Below, piece after piece: positions 9,150 to 16,356 of a stretch of 64,000 nucleotides of DNA. Each line of letters begins with the position of its first letter. Position 1 is the first letter of the stretch. The notes under the pieces are model-generated. The model ran no database searches. It saw nothing but the letters and a program-made list of their open reading frames with translations, and was not told the origin of the DNA. Both the position numbers and the translations under genes were made by a program. The stretch comes from TMED26 sp002694075 (GTDB lineage: Bacteria > Pseudomonadota > Alphaproteobacteria > Thalassobaculales > Thalassobaculaceae), in assembly GCA_036160575.1 (NCBI GenBank), contig JAYYDT010000038.1:13500-77499 (forward strand). Direction: 5' to 3'.

Positions 9150-9177
9150 CCTCATGCCCGCGCCGGCGGGAATGAGG
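9150..9177. other. intercistronic hairpin between the two amidases
   Basis: CCTCAT, one mismatch, CCCGC and a short loop are mirrored by GCGGG and ATGAGG, giving an 11-bp stem with no T tract. It resembles the dispersed palindromes common between bacterial genes rather than a terminator. It could protect the upstream message or weaken expression of the second amidase. Confidence 0.5.
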
Positions 9178-9208
9178 GCGCTGACTTAAACGAACAAAGG
9201 TTAACGCG

Positions 9209-10645
9209 ATGACAGAACCCTGCGATCTCACCGCCGTTGAAGCCCGCCGGCTGATTGGTCAAAAAGCCCTGTCGCCGGTCGAATTGACCGATTCCTGCAT
9301 CGAACGGATCGAGGCGGTGGACGGCAGCGTCAATGCCATGGTCACGCGCTGTTTTGAGCGCGCACGTTTGGAGGCACAAGCGGCCGAGGCGGCCATCATG
9401 CAAGGGGACACGCTGGGTGCGCTTCACGGTTTGCCTCTGGGCGTCAAGGATTTGAACGTGACCGAAGGCGTGTTGACGACCTATGGCTCACCACTCCATG
9501 CGGAAAACGTTCCGGCCGAGGATGAGCGCATCATCGCGGCCCTGCGCGCGGCGGGTGCCATCGTGATCGGTAAAACCAACACGCCGGAATTCGGCGCCGG
9601 CGCCAACACCAAGAACGCGGTCTTTGGCGCGACCGGCAATCCGTTTGACCCATCGCGTATCTGCGGGGGGTCTTCGGGTGGTTCGGCCGTCGCATTGGCC
9701 ACGGGGATGGCGCCAATCTGTACTGGGTCCGACACGGGCGGCAGTTTGCGCACACCGGCGTCCTTCTGCGGCGTTGTCTCGCATCGCTCGACACCGGGTG
9801 TCGTGCCTTCGGACAAGCGCGGGATTGGCCTGACCACCTATAACGTGCAAGGGCCGATGGCGCGTACCGTCGCGGATACGTCGTTGATGCTATCGGTTAT
9901 GGCGGGGAACCATCCAAGCGATCCGCTGTCCGGGCCCATTGATCGGAATATCTTTGGCACGGTTGAAGATATCGACCTGAGCCGTTTGCGGGTCGCTTGG
10001 TCGACGGATTTGGGCTGTGTGCCGGTCGACCATCACCTCGCGCGCCTTTTCGAGGAGCGGATTGGCATGCTGGCGTCTTCGTTCAAAAGTTGCGAGCGGC
10101 GCGACCCGGATATGGCGGATGCGCTTGACGTCTTCTGGGTCATTCGAGGTGTCAGTTTCCTCGCCGGCCGCTTGGACGCCTACAAAAACCATCGTGACAA
10201 GCTGGGGCCGAATATCATCAGTAATGTCGAAGCCGGGTTAAAAATGACGGCCGAAGAGATTGCCTGGGCGCACGCGAGGCAAACCAAGATTTATCGCCGT
10301 TTCCAGGAATTCTTCGAAGACGTAGACGTGCTGCTTTGCCCCGGCAATTCGGTCCCGCCGTTCCCGGTCGAGCAACTCTATTGCGATGAGATCAATGGCC
10401 AGAAGACCGCCAATTATGTGGAGTGGTTGGGCATTGCCTCGGCGATTACCTTGACTGGGCATCCGGTGACGTTGATTCCGACCGGCCTCGACCATACGGG
10501 TATGCCGTTCGGTATGCAGGTGGTCGGTCCGCGCCGCCACGCCGATCGTTTTACCATCGGCATCGCCGCGGCTATTGAACGGACATTTCAAACCATGGCG
10601 ACAACCAAGCGCCCGCTTCCGGACTTGGCGGCGCTACGGCGCTGA
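9209..10645 (+). CDS. amidase signature family enzyme, second of tandem pair
   Basis: A 478-residue paralogue of the preceding amidase with every catalytic element intact: Lys80 in GLPLGVKDLN, GGSSGGS at 153-159 and nucleophile Ser179 in GSDTGGSLR. The two proteins align from residue 1 to the end, differing mainly in the substrate-facing C-terminal third, so they probably act on related but different amides. The ATG follows AAAGG. It ends 57 bp before the convergent CmcJ-like gene. Confidence 0.92.
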   Translation: MTEPCDLTAVEARRLIGQKALSPVELTDSCIERIEAVDGSVNAMVTRCFERARLEAQAAEAAIMQGDTLGALHGLPLGVKDLNVTEGVLTTYGSPLHAENVPAEDERIIAALRAAGAIVIGKTNTPEFGAGANTKNAVFGATGNPFDPSRICGGSSGGSAVALATGMAPICTGSDTGGSLRTPASFCGVVSHRSTPGVVPSDKRGIGLTTYNVQGPMARTVADTSLMLSVMAGNHPSDPLSGPIDRNIFGTVEDIDLSRLRVAWSTDLGCVPVDHHLARLFEERIGMLASSFKSCERRDPDMADALDVFWVIRGVSFLAGRLDAYKNHRDKLGPNIISNVEAGLKMTAEEIAWAHARQTKIYRRFQEFFEDVDVLLCPGNSVPPFPVEQLYCDEINGQKTANYVEWLGIASAITLTGHPVTLIPTGLDHTGMPFGMQVVGPRRHADRFTIGIAAAIERTFQTMATTKRPLPDLAALRR

Positions 10646-10702
10646 TATCGACCCGATGAGGGCGCCGGCCGGGCGCGTCGAGTGCCGGGATCGTGGCGAA
10701 AC

Positions 10703-11497
10703 TTATTTCGAAAAGACGGCCACGATCCGGGTTTCTATGCTCCGGCGCGGCGGCGCATCCTCGCCGGCCAGCGGATTTTCGAACGAGGTGTGGGGGCAAT
10801 ACACCGCACGACCTGGGCGCTGGTCCATTTGCTTTGTGATGATCACCTCGTCGGGTGTCATATTCGGAAAATAGCACCAACGGTGGGCGGGGTTGTAGAC
10901 CGGCGCGGCGACCAGACTGTCGCGATTACGGCCAGTATAAAAGTAGTCAATCACATCGGCCTCTGGAAGCGACCCCGCGTCAATAAAGGCGAGTGGGTTG
11001 TTGATGGCCGGATTGTCGAATGGCTGCCAGGTGTTATACCAGCCGTATTGTTCATTGTTTCCTGGTTCAACGTTGTGATTTCGTAAAACCGCGTGCGACA
11101 TTTCCTCAATTCTTTTGACATTATAGTCGCAGTGAACAAAACGTGCGTAGCCGTCATTAAAATCGGTGGGCGTTTCCGTTCGAACAAGATGGCCGTAGGG
11201 GTAAGCGGCCGTGGCGCCTGTCAATCGCACGATAAGGTCGCACATCTCGGGGAGATAAATTCGCCGAACCGTTTCTTCCTCGCGAAATTCACGACATTCC
11301 GTCCGATGATTTGCCAGTGTGAAGCCGGTCGTGTCTAAATCTAAATGCCCCGCCACCAAACGCGGTCGATCATCATGTATTTCGACGGTCTGATAGGCTG
11401 TGTTCGCCCTTCGCGTCTCTTTGCTTCCGATCCGCGGTGCCTCTGATCGATCTCGCCACTCCGCGTTGATGTATCTGACCTGAGCTGTTACTGGCAT
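10703..11497 (-). CDS. CmcJ/NvfI-family iron/2-oxoglutarate-type oxidoreductase
   Basis: A 264-residue protein of the family that includes CmcJ of cephamycin synthesis and fungal asaB/GA4-desaturase-like enzymes. Visible signatures are VHCDYN (His122 and Asp124, metal ligands), YNTWQP near 155, the conserved DEVIITKQMDQ strand, distal His236 in CPHTSFENP and a late arginine in RRSIETR. These fit a double-stranded beta-helix oxygenase. ATG at 11497 chosen; a GTG one codon earlier is possible. It converges on the amidase pair and is divergent from GYD cassette 2. Members act on small natural products; the substrate here is unknown. Confidence 0.85.
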   Translation of the reverse strand: MPVTAQVRYINAEWRDRSEAPRIGSKETRRANTAYQTVEIHDDRPRLVAGHLDLDTTGFTLANHRTECREFREEETVRRIYLPEMCDLIVRLTGATAAYPYGHLVRTETPTDFNDGYARFVHCDYNVKRIEEMSHAVLRNHNVEPGNNEQYGWYNTWQPFDNPAINNPLAFIDAGSLPEADVIDYFYTGRNRDSLVAAPVYNPAHRWCYFPNMTPDEVIITKQMDQRPGRAVYCPHTSFENPLAGEDAPPRRSIETRIVAVFSK

Positions 11498-11635
11498 CAC
11501 AAACCCCGATATTCTTTGCCGCGATATTTCCTAAAAGGAACTCTACGTTTCTTTCACCGGGAATGGCAATCCGGACCCGCGTGACACCACCGCCGCCCAT
11601 TGGCGCGCGCGGATTTAAGGACAAATCAGATGCCG

Positions 11636-11678
11636 GCCCATCATGCTTTAATCGAGATGCAAGGCCATTATGTCGGTC
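11636..11678 (+). repeat. shared upstream element, diverged copy C
   Basis: Aligns with copy A over about 42 bp with roughly three quarters identity. The shared core is CATG, CT, AATCGA, GCAA, GCCAT, ATGTC and GTC in the same order and spacing. It ends 108 bp before the first gene of GYD cassette 2, matching the placement of copies A and B. Confidence 0.5.
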
Positions 11679-11734
11679 AAACTTGTTCGCGTGTGTTTAG
11701 TGGTGCCGATCATGCTAGCGTCAGTCGGGCATCT

Positions 11735-11758
11735 CCACCACAGTCCGTGGGGTTTTTT
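11735..11758 (+). terminator. possible attenuator before GYD cassette 2
   Basis: A short stem (CCAC against GTGG, extendable across one mismatch) is followed directly by GG and six T residues. It lies between shared element copy C and the cassette start, so if functional it would act as an attenuator rather than an end-of-operon terminator. The stem is short, hence the low confidence. Confidence 0.35.
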
Positions 11759-11786
11759 GTGCGCGCAGACTGATGAGGAGGAACCG

Positions 11787-12138
11787 ATGCAATTGCACCT
11801 CGCCATTACCGCATGGAATGACACTGGTCTGAGAGGGGTTATCGATAATCCCCAAGACCGCATAGCGCCGGTTAAGGCATCGCTCGGAATTTGGCTGTGA
11901 GTTAATCGATTGGTATTATGTCCCAACTGAGCAGAGGTGCTATGTTCTAGTACGAGGCGAGATGAAAGACTTGATGGCGCACTCGATGCTGGTCAGATCG
12001 TCCGGCGGCTTTGACCATGTGTCTTTCCGGCCTCTCTTCAGTGCCAAAGAGGCACAGGACGCGATGCTCAAGGCCAATGCGCTCGCCGGTAAGTTCGACG
12101 GCCCCAATCATGACGAAATCGACCGCATGCTACTTTAG
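11787..12138 (+). pseudogene. GYD-like protein broken by a +1 frameshift (cassette 2, first gene)
   Basis: The ATG at 11787, with a GAGGA site just before it, starts MQLHLAITAWNDTG and runs 37 codons to TGA at 11898-11900. Removing one T at the CTGTGAG junction continues as ELIDWYYVPTEQRCYVLVRGE and on to the tail GPNHDEIDRMLL and TAG at 12138. The joined product has the GYD-like strand-helix-strand order of its paralogues. The break falls at the same point, just before the FYY/WYY strand, as in cassette 1. Sequencing error, decay or programmed frameshifting are all possible. A 39-residue in-frame extension upstream of the ATG is probably not translated. Confidence 0.6.
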
Positions 12139-12147
12139 GAATGAGAA

Positions 12148-12507
12148 ATGGCGAAAATTCTCTTGCGGGGAAGTTTTAATGAAGATGGTTACCGCGGCGC
12201 GGTCGCCGACCCCTCCGACCGCGAAACCGCGGCGCGCAAGTTACTTCGCGAGGCCGGTCTCGAGGCTGAGGCTTTTTATTATTCGCCGACTGCTTTTTGC
12301 CAATTTGTCATCATGGAAGGCGACGTTTCCGATCTTGCGGCGGCGGAATTCGCCTTTATGTCGTCCGGGGCGTTTAAGTCCGCGGAGGCACATCTCCTGA
12401 TTACCGGCGCCGAGATGAATGCCGCCCAAAAACGGGCCGGCCGTATTGTCTCAAACTATGACGCGCCGAATCGTGACGAGATCGACCGAATGCTGTTGGA
12501 CGAGTGA
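12148..12507 (+). CDS. GYD-like small protein with conserved C-terminal tail (cassette 2, second gene)
   Basis: The clearest intact member, 119 residues. Order seen: strand MAKILLRGSF, helix DRETAARKLLREAG, strand EAEAFYYSP, strand QFVIMEGD, helix DLAAAEFAFMSSG, strand SAEAHLLIT, helix AEMNAAQKRAG, then an extended tail YDAPNRDEIDRMLLDE. This is the GYD (DABB-like) layout, with the FYY and helix positions typical of that family. It starts 9 bp after the broken first gene, so the cassette is co-transcribed. No export signal. Role unknown. Confidence 0.7.
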   Translation: MAKILLRGSFNEDGYRGAVADPSDRETAARKLLREAGLEAEAFYYSPTAFCQFVIMEGDVSDLAAAEFAFMSSGAFKSAEAHLLITGAEMNAAQKRAGRIVSNYDAPNRDEIDRMLLDE

Positions 12508-12513
12508 CCCCGT

Positions 12514-12530
12514 CGCCGGTCGGACCGGCG
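12514..12530 (+). terminator. hairpin after GYD cassette 2
   Basis: CGCCGGTC, a one-base centre and GACCGGCG form a perfect inverted repeat 6 bp after the cassette stop, followed by TTT. The T run is short, so termination strength is uncertain. Confidence 0.4.
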
Positions 12531-12713
12531 TTTGCGGTCTGGGAGCCTTGACCGATACCGGGCGGGGGTGTGACAAGCCGTCAGGGGGCGGTTGATGTCG
12601 TCCATTGCCGAGGCCGCCGGAGAATCAGCGGTCCACAGCGAACCTCTGCTTAAAAAAAGGTGGGAGGACAGCTATGATTAACGATGAGCGGTTAACAGGG
12701 AAGTGAATGCGCG

Positions 12714-13478
12714 ATGGTTAAAATTGGTGGCGGCTCCGGATCGGATGGGCTTTTAGGCACTACGGACGCGGACGAACTCAACGGCGCGGGCGGGAACGAC
12801 CAAATCAGCGGCGTTGGCGGCAACGATCTTCTCTGGGGCGGTACCGGTAATGACAGCCTGTGGGGCGGCGCCGCCAATGACATCATCTATGGCAACCAGG
12901 GCCTTGACGTGATCGGTGGCGGTACCGGCAACGACATCATCTTCGGCGGCCAGGCCAACGATCTGATCTCCGGCGCCGCCGGCGTCGACCTGGTCTATGG
13001 TAACAAGGGCAGCGATACCCTGTCGGGCGGTGCCGCCGGCGACACTCTGTACGGCGGTCAAGCCGCCGACACCTTGCGCGGCGGCGCCGGCAACGACACT
13101 TTGTATGGCAACAAGGGCGCCGACCTGCTGAGCGGCGGTGCCGGCGCCGATATTTTATATGGCAACCATGGCATTGACACGCTGCTCGGCGGCGCCGGTA
13201 ACGACACCATGTACGGCGGCGACGGTGCCGATGTCTTCCAAGTCGCCGCCGGCTCGGGTGTCGACACCATCGATGGCTTCGATGTTACGGAGGATAAGAT
13301 CCGCATTCCTCAATTCGTGAACGATTCATCGATCATCAACGTATCCTTTGTCCTCGACTCACTGGGCACCGCCAATAACGGCGCCGACGCGGAAGTGGTC
13401 CTCGGGACGAGCCATCAAATCGTCCTGCTTGGCGTTAATGGCTCGTCGCTATCAGCGTCCAATTTCGAGGTTTTTTAG
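12714..13478 (+). CDS. RTX (hemolysin-type calcium-binding repeat) protein
   Basis: A 254-residue protein made of about a dozen glycine/aspartate nonapeptide repeats from residue 5 to 175 (for example GGTGNDSLW, GGAGNDTLY, GNKGADLLS), then an 80-residue C-terminal domain. Repeats of this kind bind calcium outside the cell. The family leaves by type I secretion through an uncleaved C-terminal signal; no N-terminal signal peptide is visible here. There is no adhesin or enzyme domain, so it may be structural or a carrier. Many repeats have the form YGNxGxD, also seen in the RTX protein at the right edge. It is followed by an oxygenase and a sulfotransferase on the same strand. Confidence 0.9.
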   Translation: MVKIGGGSGSDGLLGTTDADELNGAGGNDQISGVGGNDLLWGGTGNDSLWGGAANDIIYGNQGLDVIGGGTGNDIIFGGQANDLISGAAGVDLVYGNKGSDTLSGGAAGDTLYGGQAADTLRGGAGNDTLYGNKGADLLSGGAGADILYGNHGIDTLLGGAGNDTMYGGDGADVFQVAAGSGVDTIDGFDVTEDKIRIPQFVNDSSIINVSFVLDSLGTANNGADAEVVLGTSHQIVLLGVNGSSLSASNFEVF

Positions 13479-13527
13479 CCGGCAACCGCGCGCCGCCAAC
13501 GGGGCCCGGCCACGCGATGGGGAACCC

Positions 13528-14196
13528 ATGACCAAAGAGACGTCGACATATCGCCGGGAAGGGCTGTACACGCCCTTCGGCCCGCCCATCGGGTATTACC
13601 GTTTGGCCGATGGCGATGTCGAGAAACTGAACGGCTGTCTGCACGCGCGCCTGGAAGACAATTCTCAAAATCTGGTTGGCAAGGTCGACCAAGAACTCGC
13701 CTTCGACCGGGCCGCGCTGGAGGTGGCCGGCCGGGCGGTCGGCAAGTGTTTGATCGATTTCAAGCGCCGCGTGACCACGCGGCCGGTGCCTAAGGGGTCG
13801 GTGGTGACGCCGGCGAAGTATGACATTTCGATTAAATCGGGCTGGTTCGTGCGGCAATTCGCCGGCAATTACAATCCCTTGCATGTCCACGCCAATTGCC
13901 AGTTTTCCTGTGTCGGCTATTTGAAAATGCCCGAGGGCATCGCCGAGGAATGGGTTGAGGACGCCAAGGACCACGCTCCGGCCCATGGCCAAATCCATTT
14001 CACCTGGGGGATGAGTTACCCGGGTCTGCGCTCAAGTTTCATGGTCCGGCCCGAGGTCGGCGACTTTTTCGTCTTTCCCAATAACCTGCACCATTGTGTT
14101 TACCCGTTTTCCAGCCCGGGCGAACGGCGCTCGTTCAGCATGAACGTCGATCTCGCCGAGAGCGACCGCGGCGGCACTATCTATCTGCCGGATTGA
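13528..14196 (+). CDS. putative 2OG-Fe(II) oxygenase (TIGR02466-like)
   Basis: A 222-residue protein with a cupin-like oxygenase core. His119 and His121 in NPLHVHANC are candidate metal ligands, followed by a hydrophobic strand SCVGYLK. GDFFVFPNNLHHCVYPF (about 179-195) supplies the distal histidine, and an arginine at 200-201 suits 2-oxoglutarate binding. This matches putative 2OG-Fe(II) oxygenases of the TIGR02466 kind. The ATG at 13528 is chosen; the frame is open further upstream but that would overlap the RTX gene. It sits 49 bp after the RTX gene and may be co-transcribed. Substrate unknown. Confidence 0.75.
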   Translation: MTKETSTYRREGLYTPFGPPIGYYRLADGDVEKLNGCLHARLEDNSQNLVGKVDQELAFDRAALEVAGRAVGKCLIDFKRRVTTRPVPKGSVVTPAKYDISIKSGWFVRQFAGNYNPLHVHANCQFSCVGYLKMPEGIAEEWVEDAKDHAPAHGQIHFTWGMSYPGLRSSFMVRPEVGDFFVFPNNLHHCVYPFSSPGERRSFSMNVDLAESDRGGTIYLPD

Positions 14197-14288
14197 CCAC
14201 CGGGGCGTTTATGGAGGGCCGGGCGAGATCATGATGAAATCTCACTTTCAAGGCGATTTCCGGTGACCTGGCGAAAAGGTGCGCGGGC

Positions 14289-15167
14289 ATGACGATGCCC
14301 CCCGATGGCGGCGGCGCGGCGGGCGCGGCCGGGCGGCCGGCGCCAATGCGCCATCGGCTGCGTTTCGCCAAGGCGGAAAACGTCCTGTTGGCGGAAAACA
14401 AGCGCCATCAATTCGCGCGCTACCATGCCTGGAGCCTTTATCACCATGACGCGATCTACACCTTCATTCCCAAAAACGCCTGCACCACTTTGCGGTTTTC
14501 GGTCGCCGTCGATAACGGCTTTCTCGACCACGGCTCCGATCCCGCCTGGCTGGACAACAACAACCCGACGTTTTCCGCGGCACCCGGATTTTTGGTGACG
14601 GCGCGCTATAGTTTCGTTGTGCTGCGGTGCCCGTTTCAACGGCTCGCCGCCGCCTTCTTGGATAAAATGCTGGCGCCCAACCCAACCGCCCGGCGGTTTT
14701 TGGCGGTCGCCGATCCGACCATCAAAATCGCCGCCGAAGCCGACCGGCGCCTGGACCAGCTGACCTTCGCCGACACCGTCGCCCTGATGGAAGAGAGCCC
14801 GGCCGATCAACTCGACCACCATTTCCGCCCGCAGGTCGCGTTTCTGGTGTTTGAGGATTACACCCGCTGGTTCTGCTTGGAGCGGTTTGGCGCGGCGATT
14901 GACACCTTGGCCGACGACCTTGGCTTCACGGTGCTCGACACCCGCGCCGAAACCGGCCGCGCGACCTCGCGGCTGGCGGCGGTCACCGGCGCCTTCGCCG
15001 CGGCGCCGGCGGGGCAACTCGCGGCCCTCAAGCGAGGCGGCCAGGTGCCCCGCCCGGCCGACCTTTTCACCCCCGCCTTAATCGACCGGGTAGCGCGTTT
15101 CTACGCCGACGATATTCGTCTTTATAAAGAGAAATTTGGCGGCGAGGGGCTGCTGTTTCCGGTCTGA
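14289..15167 (+). CDS. sulfotransferase-family protein
   Basis: A 292-residue protein with both PAPS-binding signatures of the Sulfotransfer_2 type. The 5'-phosphosulfate loop is PKNACTT (residues 61-67) after a TFI strand, and the 3'-phosphate motif VLRCPFQRLAAAF lies at 111-123. Such enzymes move sulfate from PAPS to a carbohydrate or small molecule. The first 20 residues are low-complexity, so a later start is possible. It follows the oxygenase by 92 bp. Acceptor unknown. Confidence 0.8.
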   Translation: MTMPPDGGGAAGAAGRPAPMRHRLRFAKAENVLLAENKRHQFARYHAWSLYHHDAIYTFIPKNACTTLRFSVAVDNGFLDHGSDPAWLDNNNPTFSAAPGFLVTARYSFVVLRCPFQRLAAAFLDKMLAPNPTARRFLAVADPTIKIAAEADRRLDQLTFADTVALMEESPADQLDHHFRPQVAFLVFEDYTRWFCLERFGAAIDTLADDLGFTVLDTRAETGRATSRLAAVTGAFAAAPAGQLAALKRGGQVPRPADLFTPALIDRVARFYADDIRLYKEKFGGEGLLFPV

Positions 15168-15175
15168 CCGGCCGC

Positions 15176-16210
15176 TCATTCCGCCGCCAGGCCGGCGCTG
15201 GCGTCCCCTTCCAGGTCGAAGGCGGCGGCCAGCAATTGATAGCTGCGTTGGCGTACCGCCTCGTCATGGCACCAGGTGACGATGGCCACCTCATCGACGC
15301 CGGTCTCGGCGGCCAGCGCGCGGATTTTCGCTGCCACTTCCTCGCCGGTGCCGATCATCGCGCGCGCCTGTTTGGCCGCCATTTGGGCCTGTTCGCCGGG
15401 GTTGTAGTCATGGGCTAGCGCCGTCTCCGGCGCTTCCAAGGCGGTGAACACACCGCGGTCGCGAAACAATTGCCAGCGCGCCCGGCTGGCGAAATGGAAT
15501 TCCGCCTCCTCCCGGCTGTCGGCGGCCAAGGCCCAGACGCAGATCGCGGCGTTGGGCTTGGGATGGCGGGCGCTTGGTTGATATTTTTGTCGATAGAGGT
15601 CGAGGGCTTGCTGGCCGCCTTGGCCGTCGGTGAAAAACCAGGCGAAGGCGTAGGGCAGGCCGAAATGGGCGGCGACCTGGGCGCCGTAAAGGGATGAGCC
15701 CAAAATCCACAGCTCCGGGGCGGTGGTGCCGGCCGGCTGCACCGTTAGGGTTTTGAACGGGTGTTCCGCCGCCAATGGTTCGCCGTGCAGCCAAGCGTCG
15801 AGATCGGCGACGTCATTGGGAAATTCGGCTGGCCGCTGATTGGCCAGTGGGTTGAGGGCATAGGCGGTGCGCCCGTCCGAGCCCGGCGCCCGGCCCAGGC
15901 CGAGATCGATCCGCCCCGGCGCCAGGGCGTCCAGCACCCGAAATTGCTCGGCCACCTTGAAAGGCGCGTAATGGGGCAGCATGACGCCGGCGCTGCCGAC
16001 GCGGATGCGTTGGGTCTGCACGGCGATGGCGGCGATCAGGATTTCCGGCGCGGTGCCGACGATGGTCGGGTTGTTGTGATGCTCCGACACCCAAAACCGG
16101 TGATAGCCAAGGCGGTCGCAATGGCGCGCCATGGCGGCGGTGTCGCGGATGGCGGCGGCTTGTGGCCGGCCGGCGGCGGCGATGGATTGGTCGAGCACCG
16201 AGATGCGCAT
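15176..16210 (-). CDS. LLM-class flavin-dependent oxidoreductase (MsnO8-like)
   Basis: A 344-residue luciferase-like monooxygenase starting MRISVLDQS. RFWVSEHHNNPTI near residue 40, SAGVMLPHYAPFKVAEQFR and PGRIDLGLGRAPGSD are hallmarks of the bacterial group annotated MsnO8. These enzymes use reduced FMN supplied by a reductase to oxygenate small organics. The ATG at 16210 is preferred over a start 20 codons upstream because it opens directly on the family's first strand. It converges on the sulfotransferase (8 bp apart). Confidence 0.88.
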   Translation of the reverse strand: MRISVLDQSIAAAGRPQAAAIRDTAAMARHCDRLGYHRFWVSEHHNNPTIVGTAPEILIAAIAVQTQRIRVGSAGVMLPHYAPFKVAEQFRVLDALAPGRIDLGLGRAPGSDGRTAYALNPLANQRPAEFPNDVADLDAWLHGEPLAAEHPFKTLTVQPAGTTAPELWILGSSLYGAQVAAHFGLPYAFAWFFTDGQGGQQALDLYRQKYQPSARHPKPNAAICVWALAADSREEAEFHFASRARWQLFRDRGVFTALEAPETALAHDYNPGEQAQMAAKQARAMIGTGEEVAAKIRALAAETGVDEVAIVTWCHDEAVRQRSYQLLAAAFDLEGDASAGLAAE

Positions 16211-16356
16211 GGCCGTGTCCCCTGGTTGACCGATCGGCAAGTCTAGCCATGCTTTGGCCGCCGCGTCCACGGGCGGCGCGCCGGCGCGACAGTTTTCCGC
16301 TTTCGGTCCGGCGCCGGGTGCTCTAGCGTTTTAAAAAACAAAACCAGGGGGCAGCC

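Noticed and set aside
10685..10730. Inverted repeat GGATCGTGGC/GCCACGATCC between amidase and CmcJ-like gene, considered as a two-way terminator
   Set aside because: The right arm codes for the conserved RIVAVF end of the oxygenase, the loop is 20 bases, and there is no T tract in either direction.
11670..11786. In-frame extension upstream of the second-cassette GYD gene, starting MSVKLVRVCLVVPIML, looking like a signal peptide
   Set aside because: The ATG at 11787 has a GAGGA site and matches the N-termini of the paralogues; the extension overlaps element copy C and the possible attenuator.
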